Of a stretch of DNA of 64,000 nucleotides, positions 8,350 to 16,984 are shown piece after piece (the first letter of the stretch is position 1; every line of letters starts with the position of its first letter). A program made the position numbers and the translations under genes. The DNA comes from Streptomyces sp. DHE7-1 (GTDB lineage Bacteria > Actinomycetota > Actinomycetes > Streptomycetales > Streptomycetaceae): the NCBI GenBank assembly GCA_016432725.1, contig JACJDG010000003.1:4092001-4156000 (forward strand). Reading direction: 5' to 3'. The notes below the pieces were generated by a model that saw only the letters and a program-made list of their open reading frames with translations, did no database searches and was not told the DNA's origin.

Positions 8350-9454
8350 ATGCGTCGTATCGCCATATCCGTGGCAGCGTCCACGATGATCCTTTCGCTC
8401 GCCGGGTGCGGCGTGCTGGACGCGACGGGGACGGTGCGAGCGCGAGCCCGACGAAGGGTGACGACGTCACCATCGGGCTGCTGCTGCCGGAGAAGGCGAA
8501 CACCCGCTACGACAAGTTCGACTACCCGATCATCAAGAGCAAGGTCACCGAACTGACCCACAAGAAGGGCACCGTCCGGTACGCCAATGCGGACGCGGAC
8601 GCCGCCCGGCAGGCGGGCCAGATGCAGACGATGATCGACGAGAAGGTCGACGTCATCCTGCTCGACGCGGTCGACTCGCACGGCATCGCCGGCGAGGTGA
8701 AGAAGGCCAAGGAGGCGGGCATCCCCGTCATCGCCTACGACCGTCTCGCCGAGGGCCCGATCGACGCCTACATCTCCTTCGACAACGAGCTGGTCGGCGA
8801 GGTGCAGGGCCGCTCGCTGCTCGAGGCCCTGGGCTCGGGGTGGACACCTCCGACAAGGTCGTCATGATGAACGGCTCGCCCACCGACCCCAACGCCAAGC
8901 AGTTCAAGCAGGGCGCGATGTCCGAGCTGAACGGCAAGGTCGACATCGCGAAGTCCTACGACACCATCGACTGGAAGCCGGAGAACGCCGAGGCCAGCAT
9001 GGCCAAGGCGATCGCCGAGATCGGCAAGGGCAACATCGCGGGCGTCTACGCCGCCAACGACGGCATGGCGGGCGGTGTCATCAAGGCCCTGAAGGCGGCC
9101 GGTGTCACCACCCTGCCCCCGATCACCGGCCAGGACGCGGAACTGGACGCGGTGCAGCGGATCGTCGCCGGTGAGCAGTACATGAGCGTCTACAAGTCCT
9201 ACCCGGACGAGGCCGAGGCCGCCGCCCAGATGGCCGTCACCAAGGTGCAGGGCAAGGACATCCAGTTCGACGCCCTGACCCAGGACCGGGCCGACAGCCC
9301 CACCGACAAGGACATCCCGTCCCGTCTCGTCCAGGTGAGCGCCCTGACCCGCGCCAAGATCAAGGACACCGTCATCGCCGACGGGATCTACACGACGGGC
9401 GACATCTGCACGGCCAAGTACAAGGCGGCCTGCGCGTCGATCGGCCTGAAGTAG
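8350..9454 (+). CDS. Sugar ABC transporter substrate-binding lipoprotein, XylF-type (two frameshifts)
   Basis: Signal peptide with lipobox LAGC (about residues 16-19), then a periplasmic-binding fold of the ribose/xylose class: KGDDVTIGLLLPEKANTRYD, VDVILLDAVDSHGIAGEVKK, GNIAGVYAANDGMAGGVI, and an ending VIADGIYTTGDICTAKY that resembles XylF. The frame breaks at G runs 8427-8430 and 8837-8840. One extra G at each gives a continuous 368-aa protein. GTG at 8338 is an alternative start. No ATPase or permease gene follows, so the protein must serve a distant transporter or be a remnant of a lost operon. The ligand is inferred only from the family. Confidence 0.82.
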
Positions 9455-9478
9455 CCCGCGTCCCACCCCCCCCAGCTT

Positions 9479-9513
9479 GTTGCGGTCGCGGCGGGCGAAA
9501 GCCCGTACGCAAC
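9479..9513 (+). terminator. Hairpin after the lipoprotein gene
   Basis: Imperfect stem with outer arms GTTGCG/CGCAAC and inner arms CGGGC/GCCCG closing on GAAA, 24 nt after the stop. Confidence 0.5.
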
Positions 9514-9627
9514 GGCGCATACCGGCCGTTTTCCCCGGCCGGGGCGGCCGGAGCCGTGTTGCGGACCCGGTCCCGGCCGCGCATAGTTGCGCTGCGGAAG
9601 TGGCAGCAACCGGGGGTGGAATGCGCG

Positions 9628-10628
9628 ATGGCCGGGCACGGGACGGAGGAGCATCCTCACGGTGCCGACCGCCTGTGCGAGGCCGGGGATCGGGTGTACT
9701 CCCGGGCCGTGCGCCGGGGCGGGTGCCGCGCACGGACGCCGGTCCGGTGCCCTGCCTGCTCGAACTGGCCCTGCTGCACCCCGATCCGGACGACATGGAC
9801 TGGCTGGTGCCGACCTCGCCGCAGGAGGTCATGACCCGGCTGCTGCGCGGGGTCCACGACGAGGTCAGGGAGAGCCAGCGGCGGGTGGGCTCGGCGGTCG
9901 CCGCCTTCGAGTGGTACGCGGGCCTGGGACGGCAGCTCCAGGCGCTCTCGGCGGCCGGTGAGGGCACGGCCATCCGGGTGCTGGACGGGCTCTCCCGCAT
10001 CCAGGCCGCGATGGACGAGGCGACCGCGGCGTGCACCGCGGAGGTGCTCACCGTGCAGCCCGGCGGCATCCGGCGCGAGGGCGAGCTGAGCGAGGGACTG
10101 CACCGGGCGCTGGCGCTGCGCGGCCGGGGCGTGCGCATGCGCGACCTGTACACGCACGTGGCCCGGCACGGGCAGGGGCTGCTCAACTACCTGGAACTGA
10201 TGGGCGGCGCGGTCGAGGCCCGCACCCTGGACGAGGTCATCGACCGGCTGATCCTCTTCGACCGCACGGTCGCGTTCATCCCCGCCAACTCCGAGCGCAC
10301 GATGGCCCTCGAACTGCGGCACCCGGCCCTGGTCGAGTACCTGGTGACCGTCTTCGAGCGGCTCTGGCGCCTGGCGCTGCCGCTGACGGCCCCGCTGCCC
10401 GACACCGGCATCGAGGGCATCTCGCACCGCGAGCGGTCCATCGCCACGCTGCTCGCCGAGGGGCACCAGGACGCGGTGATCGCCGAACGGCTCGGCATCA
10501 GCGTCCGGACCTGCCGGGCGCACATCGCCCGGCTCTCGGACACGCTCGGCGCGGCGAGCCGTACCCAACTGGGCGTGCGCATCGCGCAGGTGGGCCTGGA
10601 CCGCCCCCGCACAGCGGACCGCCGGTGA
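9628..10628 (+). CDS. LuxR-type HTH regulator, paralogue A (one frameshift)
   Basis: About 333 aa after repair of the G run 9716-9719. The N-terminal part has HPHGADRLCEAGDRVYSRAV and LLELALLHPDPDDMDWLVP. A middle domain follows (AEVLTVQPGG, FDRTVAFIPANSERTMALEL, LRHPALVEYLVTVFERLW), and a C-terminal LuxR helix-turn-helix (IATLLAEGHQDAVIAERLGI, SVRTCRAHIARLSDTLGA). There is no phospho-receiver domain, so the input is probably a ligand or protein. ATG at 9628 has GGGGGTGGA 7 nt upstream. It faces a clear paralogue (10699-11680) tail to tail. The middle domain occurs in many Streptomyces LuxR proteins of unknown signal. Confidence 0.8.
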
Positions 10629-10698
10629 CGCCCGCCGCGCTGGGGATGCCCGGCCAGGGCTCCCCGAGCGTGCGCTGAGGCGCCCCCGCGCCCGCTCG

Positions 10699-11680
10699 TC
10701 AGTCGTGCTGCCCCGGCGCCGGCATCCCGGGCCCCTGGTCCGGTTCGTGGTCCAGCAGCCCGGAGCGGGCGATGAGATACCCGAGCTGCGCGCGGCTGCC
10801 GCTGCCGAGGGCGGCGGCCAGTTTGGCGATGTGGGCCCGGCAGGTCCGTACGTTCATGCCGAGCCTGCGGGCGATCGCCTCGTCCACGTGGCCCTCGACC
10901 AGAAGCTTGGCGATGGAGCGCTGCACCCCCGTGACGCCGTCGACCGGGGGCGCGTAGGCCGGCTCCTCCAGGAGGGCACCGCGCGCCGCCAGAGCTGCTC
11001 GAAGACCTTGACCAGGTAGTCGACCAGCGCCGGGTGGCGCAGTTCGAGGGCCACCTGGCGGTCGTCGCGGGCGGGGATGAAGGCCACCTCGCGGTCGAAG
11101 ATCATCAGACGCTCGATCAGCTCCTCGAGCGTGCGGATCTCCACCTTGCCCTTGGCCATGATCTCCGCGTACGCCAGCGTGCCCTGACTGTGCCGCACGG
11201 TGTGCTGGTACAGGGTGCGCATCGAGATCCCGCGGTCGATGACGGCCTGACCCCGTTTCAGGGCGATGCCGAGGACGTTCTCGCTGCGTCCGCCGCCGGG
11301 CTGCACGGTGAGCACCTCGTGCCGGCAGTCCGCCGTGGCCCGTTCGATGGCCGTGTTGATCCGCTCGATGCCCTCGTGCACGGTGACCGCGTTGGTGTCC
11401 CCGTACTCTGGGCACTGATGGCCATGAATGGCTCGAAGGAATCGGTGAGTTCGATCGCGACGTGCCTGCGCTCCTGGATCTCTCGTTCGATCGGATGCAG
11501 ACGCTGGGCGAGCGCGGCGGCGGGCGGTACCGGACGCAGCCATTTGGGATCGTCCGGATCGGGATGCAGCAGCGCGAGTTCCAGCAGGCAGGGGGCGACT
11601 TCCACCTCCGGGCGGGCGACGCGTCCCAGCCGCAGCGCGTCGGCGTACAGGCGCTTGCCGTCTTCACAGAGATCCGTCAT
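10699..11680 (-). CDS. LuxR-type HTH regulator, paralogue B (two frameshifts)
   Basis: About 327 aa after repair. It shares with paralogue A the segments LLELALLHPDPDD, EVLTVQPGG, FDREVAFIPARDDRQVALEL and LRHPALVDYLVKVFEQLW. The C-terminal HTH is IAKLLVEGHVDEAIARRLGM, NVRTCRAHIAKLAAALGS. Frames change near 11410-11412 and at 10974-10976 (single C losses on the minus strand). The ATG at 11680 (MTDLCEDGKRLY) is chosen. Upstream in-frame codons read HPHG like paralogue A, so a TTG at 11722 is possible. It is transcribed away from the DLGWD-peptide gene, sharing about 170 bp of promoter region, which makes it the natural candidate to control that gene. Confidence 0.8.
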
Positions 11681-11850
11681 CCCATGAGGATGATGTGTCT
11701 CGTTTGTGTGAGTATTAGGCAAATCTCCACCCCCAGGGTCCTGTACATGCAGGAACATGATGCACCGCTTCTGTGGCTTTGACGTGGCTTGATGAGCCAT
11801 CGTCTTGATGGCGGGGGAGAGACACAGGGGAAGTGAGGACGAAGCCCATC

Positions 11851-12072
11851 ATGTGCAAGAGAATGCTTCGCTCAGTACTTGCCGTGGCCTTCTCCACAGG
11901 ACTGGTCTTCGGCACGGTGAGCACGCTGGACCTCGGCTGGGACATCGTACGGCCGGCCGGTCACGCGGACTCCGCGCTGGATCTCGGCTGGGACATCACG
12001 CCCCGCACGAGCCAGACCGCGTCCGGGCAGGACCTCGGCTGGGACGTGGTGAGGGCGGGTGCGAGGGCATGA
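11851..12072 (+). CDS. 73-aa secreted-type peptide with three DLGWD repeats
   Basis: The N-terminus MCKRMLRSVLAVAFSTGLVF is a basic-hydrophobic signal segment. The rest carries DLGWD at residues 27-31, 44-48 and 61-65, an exact 17-residue period. Each motif is followed by an aliphatic residue and a short Ala/Ser/Thr-rich spacer. I do not recognise the family. The form suits a processed peptide precursor, such as a signal or pheromone, or a small exported binding protein. ATG 11851 has AGGACGAAG upstream; an in-frame GTG lies at 11833. The stop overlaps the ATG of the next gene (ATGA), so the two are coupled. LuxR paralogue B is divergent. Function is inference. Confidence 0.75.
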   Translation: MCKRMLRSVLAVAFSTGLVFGTVSTLDLGWDIVRPAGHADSALDLGWDITPRTSQTASGQDLGWDVVRAGARA

Positions 12073-12404
12073 CCACCCCGCCCGACGACCGGTCCTTCCG
12101 GCGAGAGATGGCCACCGCCTACCGCTCCGGCTGGCACTTCATCGACCTGGTCACCGCCATCCCCCACAGTGGTGACTCGCTGATGGTGACCGTGTTCGGA
12201 GAGCCGGTCGTCGTCACCCGGGACGAGGACGAGGACGTACGGGCCTACCGGTGCCTGCGCAAGCCGCGCGGGGCGCCGCAGCCGGTGCGGTGCGCCGTCC
12301 GCTACGGAATGATCTTTGTGAACCTGGACCAGAGGGACCACCGCCTCGCGGAGCCGGAGGACCCGGAACTCACGACCATCTCAGCCACCCCCCGCAGTGC
12401 CTGA
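12069..12404 (+). CDS. Small Rieske-fold-like protein lacking Fe-S ligands
   Basis: A 111-aa soluble protein. The stretch GEPVVVTRDEDEDVRAYRCL, then RGAP and YGMIFVNLDQRDHRL, follows the N-terminal Rieske domain of ring-hydroxylating oxygenases. The Cys-x-His ... Cys-x-x-His ligand pattern is absent: RCLRKPRGAPQPVRC keeps two Cys and no His. It probably cannot hold a 2Fe-2S cluster and has been reused. The start overlaps the DLGWD-peptide stop by 4 nt, so both are made from one transcript. The Rieske relation is my reading of the motif spacing. The role is unknown. Confidence 0.65.
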   Translation: MTTPPDDRSFRREMATAYRSGWHFIDLVTAIPHSGDSLMVTVFGEPVVVTRDEDEDVRAYRCLRKPRGAPQPVRCAVRYGMIFVNLDQRDHRLAEPEDPELTTISATPRSA

Positions 12405-12447
12405 CGCGATTCCCCCGTCGTAACAGATCGCTCAGGTGCTTCCCCCC

Positions 12448-12488
12448 GCAGCGGCGTCACCGTGACCTGAACACGGTGACGCCGCTGC
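12448..12488 (+). terminator. Terminator of the DLGWD-peptide operon
   Basis: Perfect 17-bp stem, arms 12448-12464 and 12472-12488 (GCAGCGGCGTCACCGTG and its complement), 7-nt loop, then TTTCC. It lies 44 nt after the Rieske-like stop and closes a two-gene operon. Confidence 0.88.
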
Positions 12489-12570
12489 AGTTTCCGGGGA
12501 TATCTCCGGGTATGGACGCGTTCTCACACTGGCTGAAACCCGATGGCGGACGCGGGTGGGGCGGCCGGCG

Positions 12571-12982
12571 TCAGCCGTGTCCGAGCGCCCGCTCGATCTC
12601 GATCTCGATCACGACCCGCCGGGGTTCTCCGCCGGCACCCGGTGGTAGCGCTCGGCGTACCGCCGCTCCGCCTCCGCGACCCGCTCCCGGTCCTCGCGCA
12701 CCCGCGCCCGGCCCTCCAGCGTCGCCCAGCGCCGGCCGTCGACCTGGCACACCGCGACCCGTGCGCCGTCGGCGCCGGCCGCGCGGACGTGGGCCGCCTT
12801 CGCGCTGCCCCCGTTCGTGATCACCCGGGCCAGCCGCGCCTCGGGTCGTACGTCACCCCGACCGGGACCACGTGCGGGCTGCCGTCCGGGCGCAGCGTCG
12901 TCAGGGTGCACAGATGCCGTTCCCGCCAGAAGGCGAGATAGGGCTCGTCCGGGGCAGCAGGGTCCACGAAGTGCTTGGCCAT
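12571..12982 (-). CDS. Pyridoxamine-phosphate-oxidase-fold (PPOX) protein (two frameshifts)
   Basis: About 137 aa after repair. MAKHFVDPAAPDEPYLAFW opens the protein, then CTLTTLRPDGSPHVVPVGVT (strand pair of the split-barrel flavin/F420 fold), ARLARVITNGGSAKAAHVRA, VAVCQVDGRRWATLEGRARV, AERRYAERYHRVPAEN, and VVIEIEIERALGHG at the end. The frame breaks at runs 12843-12845 and 12621-12624; one base at each restores it. Family members bind FMN or F420 and reduce or sense small ligands. The substrate cannot be predicted. It is divergent from clpB, whose HAIR site lies between them. Confidence 0.8.
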
Positions 12983-13029
12983 GGCCGAAACCTAGCCGCA
13001 AATTTCCCCCGCCCCCCCGCATGCCGTGC

Positions 13030-13050
13030 CTTGAGTGGAATAGACTCAAC
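13030..13050. promoter_or_regulatory. HAIR operator (HspR site) upstream of clpB
   Basis: CTTGAGT (13030-13036), 7-nt spacer, ACTCAAC (13044-13050): one mismatch from the HAIR consensus, 75 bp before the clpB start. A possible promoter element TTGTGTACG follows at once. Confidence 0.92.
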
Positions 13051-13124
13051 TTTGTGTACGCTGGTCAAGTCAGCACTGGGAAGGACCTGGCCGCCGAGCC
13101 GACGCCGAGGAGGAGAACGGACAC

Positions 13125-15689
13125 GTGGACGCCGAGCTGACCAACAGGAGCCGGGACGCGATCAACGCGGCCGGCAACCGCGCAGTCACCGGGGGGCACC
13201 CGGACCTCACCCCCGCTCACCTGCTGCTGGCTCTGCTCGAGGGCCAGGACAACGAGAACATCACCGACCTGCTCGCCGCCGTCGAGGCCGACCAGGCCGC
13301 CGTACGCTCGGGCGCCGAACGCGTGCTGGCCGGGCTGCCCAGCGTGACCGGCTCCACCGTCGCGCCGCCGCAGCCCAACCGCGAGCTGCTCGCGGTCATC
13401 GCCGACGCCACCGAGCGGGCGAAGTCGCTCGGCGACGAGTACCTGTCCACCGAGCACCTGCTCCTCGGCATCGCCGCGAAGGGCGGCGCGGCCGGCGAGG
13501 TGCTCCGGAAGCAGGGTGCCGACGCCAGGAAGCTCGAAGAGGCCTTCACCAAGGCCAGGGGAGGACGCCGCGTGACCACCGCCGATCCCGAGGGTCAGTA
13601 CAAGGCCCTGGAGAAGTTCGGCACCGACTTCACCGCCGCCGCCCGCGAGGGCCGGCTCGACCCGGTCATCGGGCGGGACCAGGAGATCCGGCGGGTCGTG
13701 CAGGTGCTGAGCCGCCGTACCAAGAACAACCCCGTCCTCATCGGTGAGCCCGGCGTCGGCAAGACCGCCGTCGTGGAGGGGCTCGCCCAGCGGATCGTGA
13801 AGGGCGACGTGCCCGAGTCGCTGAAGGACAAGCGGCTGGTGGCGCTCGACCTGGGCGCGATGGTGGCCGGCGCCAAGTACCGCGGCGAGTTCGAGGAGCG
13901 GCTGAAGTCCGTGCTCGCGGAGATCAGGGACTCCGACGGGCAGATCATCACCTTCATCGACGAGCTGCACACCGTCGTCGGCGCCGGTGCCGGCGGCGAC
14001 TCCGCCATGGACGCGGGCAACATGCTCAAGCCGATGCTGGCCCGCGGCGAGCTGCGCATGGTCGGCGCCACGACCCTGGACGAGTACCGGGAGCGGATCG
14101 AGAAGGACCCCGCCCTGGAGCGCCGCTTCCAGCAGGTGCTGGTCGCCGAGCCGACCGTCGAGGACACCATCGCCATCCTGCGCGGGCTCAAGGGCCGCTA
14201 CGAGGCCCACCACAAGGTGCAGATCGCGGACAGCGCGCTGGTGGCCGCCGCCACCCTGTCCGACCGGTACATCACCTCCCGCTTCCTGCCCGACAAGGCC
14301 ATCGACCTGGTCGACGAGGCGGCCTCCCGGCTGCGCATGGAGATCGACTCCTCCCCGGTGGAGATCGACGAACTCCAGCGCTCCGTGGACCGGCTGAAGA
14401 TGGAGGAGCTGGCGATCGCCAAGGAGACCGACCCGGCCTCCCGGGAGCGCCTGGAGAAGCTCCGCCGCGACCTCGCCGACAAGGAGGAGGAGCTGCGCGG
14501 CCTCACCGCCCGCTGGGAGAAGGAGAAGCAGTCCCTCAACCGGGTCGGTGAGCTGAAGGAGGGCCTGGACGACCTGCGCGGCCAGGCCGAACGTGCCCAG
14601 CGGGACGGCGACTTCGACACCGCGGCCAAGCTGCTCTACGGCCGGATCCCGGAGCTGGAGAAGGAGCTGGAGGCCGCCTCCGAGGCCGAGGAGGAGGTCG
14701 CCAGGGACACCATGGTCAAGGAGGAGGTCGGCTCCGACGACATCGCCGACGTCGTCGCCGCCTGGACCGGTATCCCCGCCGGACGCCTCCTGGAGGGCGA
14801 GACGCAGAAGCTGCTGCGCATGGAGGACGAGCTGGGCCGGCGCCTCATCGGCCAGGCCGAGGCCGTGCGCGCGGTGAGCGACGCCGTACGGCGCTCCCGG
14901 GCCGGGATCGCCGACCCCGACCGCCCCACCGGCTCCTTCCTCTTCCTGGGCCCGACCGGCGTCGGCAAGACCGAACTGGCGAAGGCGCTCGCCGACTTCC
15001 TCTTCGACGACGAGCGGGCCATGGTCCGCATCGACATGTCGGAGTACGGCGAGAAGCACAGCGTGGCCCGGCTGGTCGGCGCGCCTCCCGGCTACATCGG
15101 CTACGAGGAGGGCGGCCAGCTCACCGAGGCGGTGCGGCGGCGCCCGTACAGCGTGGTGCTGCTGGACGAGGTGGAGAAGGCCCACCCCGAGGTCTTCGAC
15201 ATCCTGCTGCAGGTGCTGGACGACGGCCGCCTGACGGACGGTCAGGGCCGGACCGTCGACTTCCGCAACACCATCCTGGTGCTCACCTCCAACCTGGGCA
15301 GTCAGTTCCTGGTCGACCCGGTGAGCAGCGAGGCGGAGAAGCGGGAGCAGGTGCTGGAGGTCGTACGTGCCTCCTTCAAGCCCGAGTTCCTCAACCGGCT
15401 CGACGACCTGGTGGTCTTCACCGCGCTGACCAAGTCCGAGCTGGAGCTGATCGCGGGGCTCCAGATCGACCGGCTGGCCAGGCGGCTGGCCGAGCGCCGG
15501 CTCACGCTGGACGTCACGCCCGGGGCGCTGGCCTGGCTCGCCGAGGAGGGCCTGGACCCGGCCTACGGCGCCCGTCCGCTGCGCCGGCTCGTGCAGACCA
15601 CGATCGGCGACCGCCTCGCCAGGGAGATCCTCTCCGGCGAGGTCAAGGACGGCGACACGGTCCGCGTGGACCGCTTCGAGGGGGCCTGA
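13125..15689 (+). CDS. clpB: ClpB disaggregase (Hsp104 family)
   Basis: The N domain starts MDAELTNRSRDAINAAG. The first AAA+ domain has Walker A GEPGVGKT near residue 207 and the arginine-finger region. The Glu/Arg-rich middle coiled coil spans about residues 410-530. The second AAA+ domain has GPTGVGKT near residue 609. It works with DnaK to dissolve aggregates. GTG 13125 has GGAGGAGAA upstream. As written the protein ends at 854 aa (DRFEGA). One more G in the run 15680-15684 would extend it to GLIVGPVTGKTL with stop at 15721 and 865 aa, the length I recall for Streptomyces ClpB, so the 3' end is probably another under-call. Confidence 0.96.
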   Translation: MDAELTNRSRDAINAAGNRAVTGGHPDLTPAHLLLALLEGQDNENITDLLAAVEADQAAVRSGAERVLAGLPSVTGSTVAPPQPNRELLAVIADATERAKSLGDEYLSTEHLLLGIAAKGGAAGEVLRKQGADARKLEEAFTKARGGRRVTTADPEGQYKALEKFGTDFTAAAREGRLDPVIGRDQEIRRVVQVLSRRTKNNPVLIGEPGVGKTAVVEGLAQRIVKGDVPESLKDKRLVALDLGAMVAGAKYRGEFEERLKSVLAEIRDSDGQIITFIDELHTVVGAGAGGDSAMDAGNMLKPMLARGELRMVGATTLDEYRERIEKDPALERRFQQVLVAEPTVEDTIAILRGLKGRYEAHHKVQIADSALVAAATLSDRYITSRFLPDKAIDLVDEAASRLRMEIDSSPVEIDELQRSVDRLKMEELAIAKETDPASRERLEKLRRDLADKEEELRGLTARWEKEKQSLNRVGELKEGLDDLRGQAERAQRDGDFDTAAKLLYGRIPELEKELEAASEAEEEVARDTMVKEEVGSDDIADVVAAWTGIPAGRLLEGETQKLLRMEDELGRRLIGQAEAVRAVSDAVRRSRAGIADPDRPTGSFLFLGPTGVGKTELAKALADFLFDDERAMVRIDMSEYGEKHSVARLVGAPPGYIGYEEGGQLTEAVRRRPYSVVLLDEVEKAHPEVFDILLQVLDDGRLTDGQGRTVDFRNTILVLTSNLGSQFLVDPVSSEAEKREQVLEVVRASFKPEFLNRLDDLVVFTALTKSELELIAGLQIDRLARRLAERRLTLDVTPGALAWLAEEGLDPAYGARPLRRLVQTTIGDRLAREILSGEVKDGDTVRVDRFEGA

Positions 15690-15732
15690 TCGTGGGTCCG
15701 GTGACGGGCAAGACGCTCTGACGCGAGCGGCG

Positions 15733-15773
15733 GTGCGACCTGGGCGGCGGCGGCCCCGCCGCCCAGGTCGCAC
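15733..15773 (+). terminator. Terminator of clpB
   Basis: Perfect 18-bp stem (arms 15733-15750 and 15756-15773, starting GTGCGACCTGGG) with a CGGCC loop. Confidence 0.85.
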
Positions 15774-15810
15774 CACCCCGCCGGGCCGGCCCGCCCGGTT
15801 CGGCGGATCA

Positions 15811-15829
15811 TGTCAGCCCTGGGCTGACA
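15811..15829. promoter_or_regulatory. 19-bp palindrome upstream of the YbjN gene
   Basis: TGTCAGCCC-T-GGGCTGACA is a 9-bp perfect dyad with a single central base, about 75 bp before the next start. There is no T-run, so an operator is more likely than a terminator. The binding protein is unknown. Confidence 0.45.
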
Positions 15830-15901
15830 GGCCGCGTCGGGGCTTGCCACCCCCTCCCCGCATGGGGGAGGATGGCGGGATCCAATGAAGGGAAATTCAC
15901 G

Positions 15902-16432
15902 GTGAGCATCGACCCGTCCTCGATTCCGAACTTCGGGGGCCAGCCCGAACCGCAGCCCCAGGGACCGGTGGGCCCCGTCGTCCCGGATCAGGATCTCGTG
16001 AAGCAGCTCCTGGACCAGATGGAGCTGAAGTACGTCGTCGACGAGGAGGGAGACCTCGCGGCGCCGTGGGAGCAGTTCCGCACGTACTTCATGTTCCGCG
16101 GGGAGGATGAGCAGGCGGTCTTCTCGGTGCGGACCTTCTACGACCGCCCCCACCAGATCGACGAGAAGCCCCAGCTGCTGGAGTCCGTCGACGACTGGAA
16201 CCGCCGCACGCTGTGGCCCAAGGTGTACACCCACACCCACGACGACGGCTCCGTCCGCCTCATCGGCGAGGCGCAGATGCTGGTCGGCACCGGCGTGGAC
16301 CTCAACCACTTCGTCTCCTCCACGGTCAGCTGGGTGCGGGCCGCGATCGAGTTCGACAAGTGGCTGGTGGAGCAGCTGGGCCTGGAAGAGGAAGTGAACG
16401 AAGCGGAGAAGCCCGAGGAAGACGGGGAGTAA
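15902..16432 (+). CDS. YbjN-domain protein
   Basis: A 176-aa soluble acidic protein: SIDPSSIPNFGGQPEPQPQG, DQDLVKQLLDQMELKYVVDE, FRTYFMFRGEDEQAVFSVRT, VYTHTHDDGSVRLIGEAQML, VSSTVSWVRAAIEFDKWLVE. This is the YbjN family, related to the secretion-chaperone (CesT-like) fold. Its function in actinobacteria is unknown. GTG 15902 with GAAGGGA upstream fits the conserved start SIDPS. An ATG at 15872 in the same frame is possible. It sits directly after clpB in the order I remember from other Streptomyces. Confidence 0.8.
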   Translation: MSIDPSSIPNFGGQPEPQPQGPVGPVVPDQDLVKQLLDQMELKYVVDEEGDLAAPWEQFRTYFMFRGEDEQAVFSVRTFYDRPHQIDEKPQLLESVDDWNRRTLWPKVYTHTHDDGSVRLIGEAQMLVGTGVDLNHFVSSTVSWVRAAIEFDKWLVEQLGLEEEVNEAEKPEEDGE

Positions 16433-16446
16433 CCCCGCCCCGGCCG

Positions 16447-16469
16447 GTCCGGGGCCCCGGCCCCCGGAC
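16447..16469. terminator. Hairpin between convergent genes
   Basis: GTCCGGGG (16447-16454) and CCCCGGAC (16462-16469), 8-bp stem, between the YbjN stop and the stop of the minus-strand aminotransferase fragment. It could act in both directions. Confidence 0.55.
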
Positions 16470-16476
16470 CCCGCCC

Positions 16477-16925
16477 TCACATGCGCCGCAACCGCTCCGC
16501 CGCCTCCCGCAGCACCTCCGCGCGCTTGCAGAAGGCGAACCGCACGAACGGCGCCCCCGCCTCGCGGTCGTCGTGGAACACCGCGTTGGGAGTGGCCACC
16601 ACCCCGCCCGCTCCGGCAGCGCACGGCAGAAGGCGAAGCCGTCCTTCTCGCCGAGAGGCCGGATGTCGGTGGTGATGAAGTACGTCCCCGCCGTCCGGAA
16701 CACCCCGGAACCCGCGTCGGCCAGCCCCGCCGCCAGCACGTCCCGCTTGGCCCGCATGTCCGCACGGAAGGCCTCGAAGTACGTGTCCGGCAGCGCGAGG
16801 GCCTCGGCGACGGCGTACTGGAACGGCCCCGACGCGACATACGTAAGGTACTGCTTCGCCGAGCGCACCGCCGTCACCGGCTCGGGCGCGGCCGTCACCC
16901 AGGCGACTCCGTGTTCACGCACCTG
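16477..16925 (-). pseudogene. Duplicated 3' part of an aminotransferase gene
   Basis: Translated on the minus strand this equals the C-terminal 140 residues of the aminotransferase at 17655-18847, at about 80-85 % identity: VTAVRSAKQYLTYVASGPFQ, YAVAEALALPDTYFEAFRAD, GTYFITTDIRPLGEKDGFAF, REAGAPFVRFAFCKRAEVL. It has no start, pyridoxal lysine or N-terminal domain. Similarity stops abruptly near 16915-16925. A further single-base loss at 16602-16605 breaks its frame. A YefM-YoeB pair lies between it and the full copy. It looks like the scar of an insertion or duplication. Which copy is ancestral cannot be told from this sequence. Confidence 0.8.
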
Positions 16926-16984
16926 TTCGTGTGCTGCGCGGGTCAGGTTGCGAGAAGGGTGCTGTGCCCGAACCCCGAGGCCCG

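Noticed and set aside
13065..15776. 903-codon minus-strand open frame over clpB
   Set aside because: Same type of shadow; no domains, and clpB has all AAA+ motifs.
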